The notes below the pieces were generated by a model. That model was not told the origin of the DNA. It did no database searches and was given only the letters and a program-made list of their open reading frames with translations. Source: VGRW01 sp041498295 (lineage in GTDB: Bacteria; Myxococcota_A; UBA9160; SZUA-336). Taken from it: a stretch of 64,000 bases of DNA. The stretch is from the NCBI GenBank assembly GCA_041498295.1, contig JBGQIB010000002.1:1-64000 (forward strand), written 5' to 3'. Positions 1 through 11,648 of this stretch are shown here, piece after piece (position 1 is the first letter of the stretch; each line of letters starts with the position of its first letter). A program made the position numbers and the translations under genes.

Positions 1-115
1 CACCGTCGGTCGCTCGAGCGCGGCGCGGAACGACGCGGGCGTCCACGCCTCGGGTAGCGTCGCGCGCGCCAGCTGCGCGATCGCGTTTGCGTCGTCGGCG
101 CGCGCCGCGCGCAGC

Positions 116-126
<11 letters not shown>
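1..126 (-). CDS. GNAT-family N-acetyltransferase (RimI-like), N-terminal fragment
   Basis: The first 42 codons of a minus-strand gene that runs off the left edge of the window. The reading starts MSIELRAARADDANAIAQL and continues with a segment ending PEAWTPASFRAAL, which is the usual opening of RimI-type GNAT enzymes (a strand, a helix with DxxAIAxL, then the W(T/S)xxxF stretch). RimI acetylates the N-terminal alanine of ribosomal protein S18. The acetyl-CoA loop (Q/RxxGxG/A) is outside the window, so substrate cannot be judged. The ATG overlaps the stop of the upstream ntrX-like gene by 11 bases, so the two are probably translationally coupled. It could equally be another small GNAT enzyme. 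Confidence 0.6.
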
Positions 127-1479
<1,353 letters not shown>

Positions 1480-1495
<16 letters not shown>

Positions 1496-3732
1496 GGTGC
1501 CTCGCTGCGGACGGGGAGCTCGACGATGAAGCGGCTGCCGCGCGGGCGGTTCGCCGCGACGCGGACGTATCCCGAGTGGTCGGAGACGATGCGCGACACG
1601 ATCGCGAGGCCCAGGCCGGAGCCCGCGCGCTTGGTCGAGAAGCCCGCTTCGAACAGGCGCGCGCGGTCCTCGGGCCGGATGCCGCCGCCGGTGTCCGCCA
1701 CTTGCAAGTGTATCGTGCCGACGCTCGCGTCGAGGCGCGTCGAGACACTGACCTTCCGCGGGCCCGGCCCCGCCTCGTCTATCGCCGCCACGGCGTTGTC
1801 GCAGAGATTCAGGATCACGCGCCGGATCTGCTGGCGGTCGAGGTCCAACATCGGCACCGCGGGATCGAGCGCGGCGCTGAACTCGATCGTCGCATTGCCG
1901 CGGTAGAGCTCCACGACTTCGGCGACCAGCTTGTTCAGATCCGTCGGCGCGGGGTCGGTCGCCGGCAAGCGCGCGAAGCTCGAGAACTCCGCGAGCAGAT
2001 GCTTCATCGCCTCGACCTCGGCGGTGATCGCGTCGGTGCTCTCGCGCAGCAGCGCAGCCGACTCGGGGTCGGTGAGCTTCCCGGCCAGCTTGCGGCGCAG
2101 TCGCTGCGCGGACAGCTGGATCGGCGTCAGCGGATTCTTGATCTCGTGCGCGATCCGGCGCGCCATCTCGCGCCAGGCGGCCATGCGCTGCACACGCATG
2201 ATCTCGGTCACGTCGTCGACGACTACCACGAAGCCGGCCGCGGCGCCGCTCGCGTCGTGCATGCGCGACGCGGTCCAGTTGAGCGTGCGCACCTCGCCCG
2301 AGACCGCGATCGGCATTTGCCGGCGCAGGGTCTCCTGGGGACCCGACGCCAATCGGTGTAGCAGCGCCGACAGCGCGTCGAGCGCGGGACCGGTGAGCAG
2401 CTCGCCGATCTTCTTCCCGACCCAGTCACCGGAGGCGATGCCCAGCAGGCGCAGCGCCGGCGGGTTGATCGTGCCGACCGCGAAGTCCGCGTCGAGCGAG
2501 AGCACGCCCGCGCCGACGGCGCGCAGGATGATCTCCATCTGCGTGCGCCGCCGCTCCAGGTCCGCCCGGTTGCGCGCCAGGTCGGTGGCCATGCGGTTGA
2601 AGCCGTCGACGAGCGCGGAGATCTCGTCGTGCCCTCCCCGCTCCACACGCACGTCGTAGTTTCCGGCGGCGACCTCGGCCGTGGCGCCGGCGAGGCGCGC
2701 GATCGGCTCGGTGACTTGCTTCGCGAGCCGGAACCCGATCCACGACGAGAACAACACGCTCGAGAGCGTGATCATCGCGAGCAAGAGCAGCATGCTGCCC
2801 TCGAAGGTGCCCTTGCGCGGCTGGAGTCTCTCGTAGGCCGCGCGCGCCGCGCGGATGCCCGCGACGCGCGTGCTGATGTTGCGCGGCAGGAAACGGTTCA
2901 CGACCACGACGCCGACGATCTCGCGCGCCTGACCGGGGCCGCGCACGGGCACGACCGCGCGCACGAGCTCGCCGGGTCCGGCGCCCTGGATCACGCTGCG
3001 CTCCACGCCTTCGAGGCCCGCGCGGATCAGCGCCGAGGTCGGCGCCTCGAAGGCAATCACGGCCACCTCCGGGTGAGTCGCCGTCGCCAGCTCCTCGAGG
3101 TCGCGGTTGAACACCTCGACGACGCCGAGGTCGTACTCAGCCCGTTTCTCCGACACGAACTTCTTCAAACCGTCGAGCGCGCCCGCGCGCACGAGGTTCT
3201 TCTCTTCGAGCTGCGCCGCGATGCGCCGCGCGAAGAAGAGCGATGTCTCCTCCGCCTCGTTGTAGTACGCGTCCGCGACCTCGATCGATTGCCCCAAGCT
3301 GTCGGAGAGCTCGAGCTCGAACCACACGCTGACGGCGCGCGACACGAGCAGCGCGGAGAGCACGAACAGCGCCGTCGAAGACAGTGCCGTCGCGAACACG
3401 AACGAAGTCACGAAGCGCGTGTTCAGCTTCGAGCCGAAGCGGCCGGCGCGGCGGTCGACGATCAGCTTCACGACGTTGCGCGAGAGCAGGAAGACCAGGA
3501 GACCGATCAGGGCGACGCTCGCGTTCAGGAGCGCCAGAAGCACGGTGTCGCTCGCGAGCGGCAGCGAGTGGGCGCGGGTCAGCACCTCCTGCTCGACCGA
3601 CAACAAGAGCGCCAGCACCGCGAGCGCCAGCGCCGCCAGACGCCAATCGCGCCGGCGTCGCCGTCGTTCCTCGGTCGCGGTCTGCGCGCGCTCCTCGGGC
3701 GAGCCGCGCGTGGCTTTGCTCGCGGGTTCCAA
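1480..3732 (-). CDS. ntrY: Membrane sensor histidine kinase, NtrY type
   Basis: A 750-residue kinase. There are three hydrophobic segments near the N terminus (about 31-46, 63-84, 107-132), an extracytoplasmic stretch, and a further one near 311-335, followed by HAMP, a PAS domain, the dimerisation/phosphoacceptor helix with RRIAHEIKNPLTPIQ, and a HATPase domain with NLCDNAVAAIDEAG, DTGGGI and GSGLGLAIV. This is the order of NtrY, which senses redox or nitrogen-related signals in other proteobacteria and phosphorylates NtrX. The start is TTG, chosen because the N-terminal basic stretch precedes the first membrane segment; a short GGGGCCGG lies in front. The downstream gene overlaps by 16 bases, so the pair is one operon. 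It is divergent from the giant TPR gene, with about 140 bases between the starts. Confidence 0.85.
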
Positions 3733-3870
3733 CCGGCCCCAACGCTAACGCACGCGGCTTTTTCGTTTCAAGCCTTCGGCGCGCATGGCTTCGCCGTAAG
3801 CCCATGAAAAATCGCCGGTTTGGGGCCTCTCGCGGTCAAGACGCCCCGCTCGCATTCCGAAACAGCCGAG

Positions 3871-6800
3871 ATGCAGTCGCGCCCGCGCACCCGTCCTCCG
3901 GGCACTTCCCCGGAACAGGCCGAACGAATTCAGCGCTTGCTCCAGGGCTTCGCCACCAACCCGACCGATGCTCGGGCGTTCCGAACGCTCGAGGAGCACC
4001 TGTATCTCGCGGGCGCGTGGACCGAGCTCGCGAACGTGTACGACTGTCGCCTTTCGGTGTTGCCCGCGACCGGCCCCGAGCGCGCGGAAGTCCTCACCAA
4101 GGTCGCGGGAATCTACGGCGAACGGCTCGGCGACGTGCCGCAAGCGCGCGCGCGCTACGAAGAGCTACTGCGCTTGCGGCCGCAGAACGGCCCGGCGCTC
4201 TCGAGCCTGCGCCGCCTGGTCGCGAGCGCGGGCGATGTGACTTCGGCGCTGCAGCTCGCAGAAGCGGAGGAAGCGCTGCCGCTCGAGCCGCCAGCGCGCG
4301 CCCAGCTCTTCGCCGAGATCGGCCGGCTGTGGCGGGGTCTCGGCGACAAGGAGGAAGCCCGACGCCGCTTCGAGGCCGCGCTCGAGCTCGATCCGAAGTG
4401 CGATCCCGCCGTCCAAGGCGCGGCGCTGCTCGCCGAAGACGCCGGCGAGCGCGAGCGCGCGCTCGCGCTCCACGAGAGCCGGCTGTCCGCGCTCTCGGGC
4501 AATCCGCGCGCGGACGTGCTCGAGCGCATGGCGCGCCTTCTCCCGTCGACGGAAGCTTTGCGCAAGAAGGCGCTCCTCAGCGAGGTCGTGCGCTCGCACC
4601 CGGAGCGGCGCGGTCCGCTCGAGCGACTGATCGAGCTCGAGCGCTCGGCGGGTCGGCACGCGAGCGTCGACGAACTGCAGCGCGCGCTCTGGAAGTTGGT
4701 TCACGATCCGGTCGAGCGCGTCGCGCTCGCCAGCGGCGCGGCCGCGCTGCAGATGGACGAGGCGCAGAACGTCGAGGCCGCGGCGTACTGGGCCGAGCGC
4801 GCCGACGAGATCGCCTCCGACGACGCGGCGGTGCAGAAGCTGCGCCACCGCATCCACCGGCGCGCCGGCTCGACGAAGGGCGTGCTCGACTCGCTCGAGA
4901 AGCTCGCGAATATCGAGGGCGCGACCCCCATGCGCCTGCTCGAACTCGCGGTGCTGTGCGAGCGCGAGGGTCAGTCGGAGCGCGCGATCCGTCACCTCGA
5001 GCGGTCACTCGCCAACGATCCGTACGACGGCGAAGCGCTCGAGATCCTCGACCGCTGCCTCGCGCGTCTGGGGCGACACGCGGAACGCGCCGAGGTGCTC
5101 GAGCGGCGCATCGCCGCCGCGGCGAGCAACGAGGACGCTTCGGATCTGATCGTCGAGCTCGGCGACTTCTACGTGCAGGCGCTCAGCCAGAGCGCGAACG
5201 CCGAGGCCGCGTATCGGCGCGCGCTCGACCAGTTTCCCGCGCACGTGGCCGCCGCCGTGCAGCTGCGCCAGTTGCTGCGCAGCTCGGGCCGCAGCGCCGA
5301 GCTCTGTGCGCTGCTCGAGAGTCTCTCCGCCGCGGCGCCGCCCGGCCGCGGCCGGGCCGTTCTGCTCTGCGAACTGGCGCTGCTGCGCCTCGAGCACGGG
5401 GACTCACCTTCCGAGGCGCGCGTCGCTTACTCGCAGGCGCTCGAGACCGATCCGGCGTGCGCCCCGGCGCTGGCGGGCCTGCGCGAGCTCGCGGCCACCA
5501 CGCGCGAGCCTTCGGCGCTGCTCGAGGTTTCGGAGCGCGAGCTCGCGCTCGAGCCGCCGCCCGAGCGAGCTGCGCTGCTGTTCGCTGACATCGCGCAGGC
5601 GGCGCACGCGCTCGGCGACGCCGCGCGCGCGCGCAGCGCGGTCCAGCGCTGGCTCGAGCTCGCGCCGGCGCCCGAGGCGCTCGGCCTGCTCGCGGAGCTC
5701 GAGCGCGTCGACGGCGACTTCGGCGCAGAGGCGCGCGCGCTCGAGTCACTGGAGTCACTGGTCCAGGAACGCGATCGCGCTGCGCACGCGCTCGTCTGCG
5801 TGCGCCTAGCCGAGCTCGCGCTCGCGCGGCCCGAGCCCGAGGCGCTGGACGACGTCGAGCGTTGGTATCGCGCGGCGCGCGCGAGCGCGCCCGAGAACGA
5901 GGCGCTGCGCGCGCGGCTCGTCGAGCTCTACCGGCGCGGAAACAAGTTGCCCGAGCTCGCTCAGGAGCTGCGCGCGCAATTGGAGGCTGCGGGCGAGCGC
6001 GCGCCGCTCTCGCTCGCGCTCGAGCTGTCGCGCACGCTCGCGACGCTCGGCGATCTCGTGCAGGCCTCCTCCGTGCTGCAGCCCGCCTTCGAGCGCGAGC
6101 CCGATTCGACCGCCGCCGGCGATCTGCTCGAGAGCTTGCTGGCCGAGCAGGACCGCATCGAGGAGCTGTGCGACGTGCTGGCGCGCCGCTTGTCGCGCGA
6201 GCGCGATCCCGCGCGCCGCCGCGAGCTCGCACACCGGCAAGCGGGTCTCTTGCTCGAGGGACTGCGCCGCGCCGAAGACGCAATCGCGGTGCTGCGCGAG
6301 TTCGCGGACCCAACCCGCGACGGGCGACTCGAGCACCTGTTCGCCCGCGCCCTCGAGGCCGGCGGCCAGACGCGCGAGCTCGAGGCGTGGCTCACGATGC
6401 GCGAGAGCCATGTCGCTGGCACCGAACGCACGGAGCTCCTGCTGCGCCTCGCCGCGCTCCAGGAGCGCGACGGGCGCGTGAGCGAAGCGATCGAGTGTCT
6501 CAAGCGCGCGCGCGACGAGGTGTCGCCGTCGCTCGCCGCGACGGTGCGCAGCGCGCTGCTCGCGCTGCTGCGCACGCACGGAAGTCCCGAGGATCAGCTC
6601 GCGTTCCTGGAGCAGAGCATCGCGAGCGCGCCCGACGCGGCCGCGAGCGCTTCGCTGCTCGTCGAACGCGCTCGGCTCTACGCGGAGCGCCTGCGCGATC
6701 CGGCTCGCGCGCTGGCCGATCTCGAGCGCGCCCAAGCGCAGTCGGAGCTCGGCGCCGACGACCTGCGGCTCGTCGCGGAACTCTGCGCCGCGGCCGGTGC

Positions 6801-9800
6801 GCACGATCGGCGCATCCAAGCGCTCGAGAAGCTCGCCGAGTGCGCCCCCAGCGACGAGCTGCGCCGCGCGACGTGGCTCGAGCTCGCGCGCCTCGTCGGA
6901 GACGGGCCGGAAGAGGTGCGCGATCCCGCGCGCGCCGAGGCCGTGCTGCGCCGGCTGCTCGCGCGCGACGGCGCGGACCCTGACGCGTTCGATCGCCTGG
7001 CGGCGATCTACGAGCGCGACGAGCGCGGCGTCGAGCTGCGCCGTCTGTTCGGTGAGCGACTCGCCGAGAGCAATCTGCGCGTGGGCGAGCGAGCGTCGCT
7101 CGCGCTGCGCTTGGCGCGCTTGCAGCTGGCCGCGGGCGATGCGCGCCTCGCGGTCGAGACCTTGTCTGGCGCTCGTACACCGAACGGTGACGACCCCGCG
7201 CTCGACGAGCTCCTGTATTCCGCGCTCGGCAGCGCAGGCAACACCTCGGGGCAAATGCAGCTGTGCGCGGAGCGCTCGCGCGCGGCGGAGGAGCCCCCGG
7301 CTCGCGCGCGCTGGCTGCGCCGCTGGCTCAGCGCGCTCGAGAGCGCGAACCGGCCGACGGCGGAGCGCTTGTCCGTCATCGATGGCCTGTTCGCGGACGG
7401 CGTCGAGGACGCCGAGCTGTTCGCGCTGCGCCTGCCGCTCTTGCGCGAGGGCGCCGATCCCGAGTCACTCGCGGACGGACTGCGGCGCGCGCTCGAGCAG
7501 CCGGGGGTCGCATCGCCCGGCGCTCGCCGGCTCTGGGTGCGCGAGCTGCTCGCGCTCTACGAGGGTCCGCTCGGGCGACCCGAGAGCGCGCTCGCGCTGG
7601 TCGAGCGCGAGCTGCGCGACGATCCGGGTCTGCGCGACCGCGGGCTGCGCGCGGCACGCGCGCTCGGCGACGAGGCGCGCGAGCTGGCGCTGTTGCGGCC
7701 GCTGGCCGTCGGCGCGCTCGACGGCGGCCTTCCGCCCGCCGAGCTGCGGCGCCTCGGCCTCGCGCTCGCGCACGCGGGCGAAGCGGAGCAGGCCTACACA
7801 GTTCTGTGTCGAGCGCGCACGACCGCGCCGCTCGACCGCGAGGTGCTGGCCGCGCTCGAGGAGATCGTGCGCGCCAAGGACGACACGCGCGAGCTGCTCG
7901 GCATTCTCGGCGCGCGCTTCTCCGCCGAGGCGGGCGAAGCGCGCCTGCACGTCGCGCGCGAGGCAGTCGCGGCCGCGGCGCGCGCGCGCGATCCGAAGCT
8001 CGAGCTCTCCTGGCTGCGGAAGCTGCACGCGCTGCAGCCGTTGGCGCAGGACGGCCGCGTTCGCTGGCTCGCGCTCGAGCGCGAGGTCGGCGGCCCGGCG
8101 GGTCGCCTGGAAGCGGTGCGCTCACTCGTGGAGCTGGCGCGCGACAGCGTCGAGCAGGCCGAGCTCGCGGCGGCCGAGGGCGAGTTACTCGGCGAGCTCG
8201 GACAGCTGAACGAGGCGAGCGCCTGCTACGCGCGCGCGCTCGCGACCCAACCACGGCCGAAGCTCGCCTGGCTGCGCGCGCAGAGCGACCTGCTCGCGCG
8301 CCTCGGCCGCCCGAGCGAACGCGTCGATCTTCTGCGCGCGCTCGCGCGCCACCCCGAGGCCAGCGCCGAGGAGCGCACGCGCTACCAGCGCGAGCGCATC
8401 GAGCTGCTCGCCTCGCATCCCGAGCTGCGCGAAGAGGCGGCGCTCGAGCTGCGCATGTGGCTCGACTCCGACCCCGGTGCGTCGCGCTCCGCTCAGCTCG
8501 AGCGCATGCGCTCGCTCTTGCACCTGTACGCGAGCTTGGGCCGCGACGCCGATTGGTGTGGGCTCGCCGAGCGCGCGCTTCCGCTCGCGCCGGACTCGGA
8601 GCGAGCCGAGCTCGAGCGCCGCATCGCGGCGCGCCTCGGCAACGCGCTGGGCTCCACCGATCAGGCGATCGCGGCCTGGCAGCGCGTACTCACGCGCGCG
8701 CCCGCGGACCGCGAGGCGCTCACGGCGCTCTGTTCCCTCTTGCAGCGTCCCGGCGACGAGGCGCGCCGCGCCGACGCGCTCGAGCGCTTGGCCGCGAGCG
8801 AGCCCGAGGCGAGCGAGAAACTCTGGCTCGAGGCGGCGCGCCTCCGCTGGCAGTCACTCGGCGACGCGCACGCCGCGCTCGACGACGTCGACCGTGCGCT
8901 CGCGTTGGCCGCGCGCCTCGACGGCGCGCACGACCTGCGCTCGGAGCTCTGCGCGCATCTCGACCGCCACGACGACGAGGCGACTTCGCTGCGCGCGCTG
9001 CTCTCGGCCGAGCCCGACGGCGGCCTGGCGCCAGATCGCTGGCTGCGGCTCGCGCAGCTCGCGGCTGCGAAGCGCGAGAGCTGGACCGAGGCGATCGACG
9101 CCGCCGAGCGCGCGCTGGGTTTGGCGCGCGGGCAGATCACGATGGTGCGCGAGGTGCGCCGCGTCTTCGAGCGCGCGCACTCGTTCGAGCGCGCGCGCGA
9201 TCTCTTGTGCGACGAGATCGCGGCCGCGAGCGGCGAAGACGCGCTCGCGCTTCACCGTCGTCTCGCGCGCATCGCCTGGGACGAGCTCCACGACGAGGAG
9301 CTCGCGACCAAGTCACTCGCCGCGCTCGCCTCGAGCGACGCGCTGCGCACCGACGACCGCGAGCGCTACGCAGCCGCGCTCGCCGAACAGGGCCGCTTCC
9401 GCGAGTCACTCGAGCAGCGCGGCGCCGCGCTCAAGGACGTCGGCGACCTCGCCACGCCGGCGGCCTGGTTGGAGCTCGCGCGCGATTCGCTCGCCAAGCT
9501 CGACGACGCGGCGCGAGCGCGCGACGCCTGCGACCGCGCTCTCGCCAGCGAGCCGTCGCAGCGCGAGGCGCTCGAGCTTCGCGCGCTGCTACACAACCGA
9601 CTGTGTGAGCCCGCGCGCGAGTTCGAGGACGTGCTCGCGCTCGCCGAGCTCGAGAGCGACGCGGCGCGAGCGGCCGACCGGTTCACGCGCGCCGGCGCGA
9701 TCGCGCGCGACCGACTCGACGACCCGATGCGCGCCTGGGCGCTATTCCGCACTGCGCTGCGCCACGACGGCGCGCACCTTCCCGCGCTGCTCGGGGCCGG

Positions 9801-11637
9801 CGAGATCGCGCTCGCGCGTCACGAGTGGGCGGAGGCGGAGCGCGCCTTCGGACTCGCGGCGTCGCTTCTGCGCGGCTCCCCGGATGAGGACAAGCTCGCG
9901 GCGGTGGCTCGCTGCGCGGCGCAGGCCGCGCAGGCGCAGGAGCGCTTCGCGGAAGCGTTCCGCTATCTCGAGCTCGCGCTCGAGCGCGAGCCCGAGCACC
10001 CCGCGGCGCTCGACTCGATGGCCGGCCTGGCGCTGCGCCTCGGCGCGCACGCGCGCGCACGCGACTGTCTCGACACGCGGCTGCGCGCGCCCGAGCTCTC
10101 GCCCGACGAGCGCGCCGATCGGCTCGTGAAGCTCGCGCAGGCGTGCGAGGGACTGCAGCAGCTCGACCGCGCCGCCGCCGCGCTCGAGGAAGTGCTCGCG
10201 ATTCGCGCGAACGACGAAGTGTCTCGGGCGCGCGCGGTCGATTTGTTGGAGCGGCTCGGCGAGACGGAGCGCGCGGTGCTTCAGCTCGACGCATGGAGCG
10301 AGCACGTGCCCGCGGAGTTCGCGGCGCGCCTGCAGCTGCGCGCCGCGCAGCTCGAGCTGGCGCACGGCGATCGCGCGCGCGCGCGCCGGCGACTCGAGCA
10401 GATCACGGACGGCGAGTCGGTCCCGGACGACGCCTGGGTCGCGTTGCTCGAGCTGATTCGCGCCGACGACGGCGCCACGCGCGCGCTCGACTTCGCCGCG
10501 CGCGCGCTGGCGGTGGTCAAGCTGCCGAAGCCGCGCGCTTCGCTGCTCTGGAGCTCCGCCGAGGCATCGGCGTCGGTCGGGCAGAACGGACCGGCCGCGC
10601 GGCGCGCGATGGAGGCGCTGATGTTCGAGCCCGGTCACGTGGCGGCGGCGCGCATGCTCGCCGGGAACCTCGGCCAGCTCGAGGACTGGGGCACGGCGGT
10701 GAAGCTGCTCGAGAAGACACTCGATACGGCGCATCCCGATCGTCCGGTAGAGGCAGAGCTGTGGGAAGCAGTCGGCCGCGCGTACGCGGGGCCGCTCGAA
10801 GACATCGAGCGCGCGCAGCGCTGCTACCGCCGGGCGCTCGAGTGCAACCCGCTGCGGCAGAGCGCGCGCGAGGCGCTGGCCGACACGACCGCGTTCGATC
10901 CGGCGGCGCACCGCGAGTCCGTCGACGCGCATCGCTGGCTGCTGGAGCGACATCCGGGGCGGCGCAGCTCGTGGCGGTCACTCGAGCGAATCGCCGCCCA
11001 CTGGAAGCGCGAGCGCGCACAGAAGACCTGCGTCGCGGTGCTTCAGGCGCTCGGCCCCGCCGGCGCAAGCGCGCCCGTCGAAGGGCCGCTCCTGGTCGAG
11101 GCCGGCGCGCCGGCGGACGGGACGGTCGCGGCTGCGACCGAGCTCCTGCTCGCGATCTCCGAAGCGGGCGCGCTGCCCGCGCCAGGCGTTGCTCCTCCGT
11201 ACGGGACGTTGGCTCCGCCGCTCGAGCAGGCGCTGGCCGCGCTCGTCGGGCCGGCGTGGAAGCTGGGCGACGCGGCGCTGCGCGGGATTTGGAGTCAGCC
11301 GGGCGAAGACTCTACGCAGACCGGTGACGACGTCGGCCGGCGCGCGAAGCGCCGCCTGAAGAAGGCGCTGCGCAGCTTCGACACGGAGTTGCTCCGCGTC
11401 CTGACGCCCGACCTGTGGCGCGAGCAAGTGCTCGGTCACGCGGCTGCGCGCGTGCTCGGCTCGGGTCAGGTGGAGCTGCGCGAGCTCTTGCTCGAGCTGC
11501 TCGCTGTCTGGCCGACGACGTCGCGGCTCGAGCTGCGCGCCAGCGGCGACCTGGCCTCGGCCGTACAGCTCTGCCCGCCTGCGCGCGTACTGCTGCTGCG
11601 CGTGGCGTCCGCGGTGATCGGGTCGCTCGGGCTCTGA
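3871..11637 (+). CDS. Giant tetratricopeptide-repeat protein (about 2590 residues)
   Basis: A single uninterrupted frame of nearly 7.8 kb. I take the ATG at 3871 (MQSRPRTRPPGTSPEQ) as start; an in-frame TTG at 3820 would add 17 residues. Nearly the whole protein reads as TPR-like helical pairs, with repeated patterns such as ARxRYEELLRLRPQN, ARRRFEAALELDP and AIRHLERSLANDPYDGEALEIL. It is extremely rich in Ala, Leu, Glu and Arg. I see no signal peptide, membrane segment or catalytic motif. TPR proteins act as scaffolds; a protein of this size suggests a very large solenoid. The C-terminal 250 residues (from about 11000) lose the regular repeat and may be a separate domain. It stands alone between divergent ntrY and convergent lpxC (11 bases apart). 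No partner can be named from the sequence. Confidence 0.85.
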   Translation: MQSRPRTRPPGTSPEQAERIQRLLQGFATNPTDARAFRTLEEHLYLAGAWTELANVYDCRLSVLPATGPERAEVLTKVAGIYGERLGDVPQARARYEELLRLRPQNGPALSSLRRLVASAGDVTSALQLAEAEEALPLEPPARAQLFAEIGRLWRGLGDKEEARRRFEAALELDPKCDPAVQGAALLAEDAGERERALALHESRLSALSGNPRADVLERMARLLPSTEALRKKALLSEVVRSHPERRGPLERLIELERSAGRHASVDELQRALWKLVHDPVERVALASGAAALQMDEAQNVEAAAYWAERADEIASDDAAVQKLRHRIHRRAGSTKGVLDSLEKLANIEGATPMRLLELAVLCEREGQSERAIRHLERSLANDPYDGEALEILDRCLARLGRHAERAEVLERRIAAAASNEDASDLIVELGDFYVQALSQSANAEAAYRRALDQFPAHVAAAVQLRQLLRSSGRSAELCALLESLSAAAPPGRGRAVLLCELALLRLEHGDSPSEARVAYSQALETDPACAPALAGLRELAATTREPSALLEVSERELALEPPPERAALLFADIAQAAHALGDAARARSAVQRWLELAPAPEALGLLAELERVDGDFGAEARALESLESLVQERDRAAHALVCVRLAELALARPEPEALDDVERWYRAARASAPENEALRARLVELYRRGNKLPELAQELRAQLEAAGERAPLSLALELSRTLATLGDLVQASSVLQPAFEREPDSTAAGDLLESLLAEQDRIEELCDVLARRLSRERDPARRRELAHRQAGLLLEGLRRAEDAIAVLREFADPTRDGRLEHLFARALEAGGQTRELEAWLTMRESHVAGTERTELLLRLAALQERDGRVSEAIECLKRARDEVSPSLAATVRSALLALLRTHGSPEDQLAFLEQSIASAPDAAASASLLVERARLYAERLRDPARALADLERAQAQSELGADDLRLVAELCAAAGAHDRRIQALEKLAECAPSDELRRATWLELARLVGDGPEEVRDPARAEAVLRRLLARDGADPDAFDRLAAIYERDERGVELRRLFGERLAESNLRVGERASLALRLARLQLAAGDARLAVETLSGARTPNGDDPALDELLYSALGSAGNTSGQMQLCAERSRAAEEPPARARWLRRWLSALESANRPTAERLSVIDGLFADGVEDAELFALRLPLLREGADPESLADGLRRALEQPGVASPGARRLWVRELLALYEGPLGRPESALALVERELRDDPGLRDRGLRAARALGDEARELALLRPLAVGALDGGLPPAELRRLGLALAHAGEAEQAYTVLCRARTTAPLDREVLAALEEIVRAKDDTRELLGILGARFSAEAGEARLHVAREAVAAAARARDPKLELSWLRKLHALQPLAQDGRVRWLALEREVGGPAGRLEAVRSLVELARDSVEQAELAAAEGELLGELGQLNEASACYARALATQPRPKLAWLRAQSDLLARLGRPSERVDLLRALARHPEASAEERTRYQRERIELLASHPELREEAALELRMWLDSDPGASRSAQLERMRSLLHLYASLGRDADWCGLAERALPLAPDSERAELERRIAARLGNALGSTDQAIAAWQRVLTRAPADREALTALCSLLQRPGDEARRADALERLAASEPEASEKLWLEAARLRWQSLGDAHAALDDVDRALALAARLDGAHDLRSELCAHLDRHDDEATSLRALLSAEPDGGLAPDRWLRLAQLAAAKRESWTEAIDAAERALGLARGQITMVREVRRVFERAHSFERARDLLCDEIAAASGEDALALHRRLARIAWDELHDEELATKSLAALASSDALRTDDRERYAAALAEQGRFRESLEQRGAALKDVGDLATPAAWLELARDSLAKLDDAARARDACDRALASEPSQREALELRALLHNRLCEPAREFEDVLALAELESDAARAADRFTRAGAIARDRLDDPMRAWALFRTALRHDGAHLPALLGAGEIALARHEWAEAERAFGLAASLLRGSPDEDKLAAVARCAAQAAQAQERFAEAFRYLELALEREPEHPAALDSMAGLALRLGAHARARDCLDTRLRAPELSPDERADRLVKLAQACEGLQQLDRAAAALEEVLAIRANDEVSRARAVDLLERLGETERAVLQLDAWSEHVPAEFAARLQLRAAQLELAHGDRARARRRLEQITDGESVPDDAWVALLELIRADDGATRALDFAARALAVVKLPKPRASLLWSSAEASASVGQNGPAARRAMEALMFEPGHVAAARMLAGNLGQLEDWGTAVKLLEKTLDTAHPDRPVEAELWEAVGRAYAGPLEDIERAQRCYRRALECNPLRQSAREALADTTAFDPAAHRESVDAHRWLLERHPGRRSSWRSLERIAAHWKRERAQKTCVAVLQALGPAGASAPVEGPLLVEAGAPADGTVAAATELLLAISEAGALPAPGVAPPYGTLAPPLEQALAALVGPAWKLGDAALRGIWSQPGEDSTQTGDDVGRRAKRRLKKALRSFDTELLRVLTPDLWREQVLGHAAARVLGSGQVELRELLLELLAVWPTTSRLELRASGDLASAVQLCPPARVLLLRVASAVIGSLGL

Positions 11638-11648
11638 GCGGGTTCTGG

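Noticed and set aside
3820..11637. Many long open frames on all six frames inside the giant TPR gene
   Set aside because: They are Arg/Ala/Pro-rich translations of a high-GC coding sequence in wrong frames; only the + frame gives regular TPR patterns.
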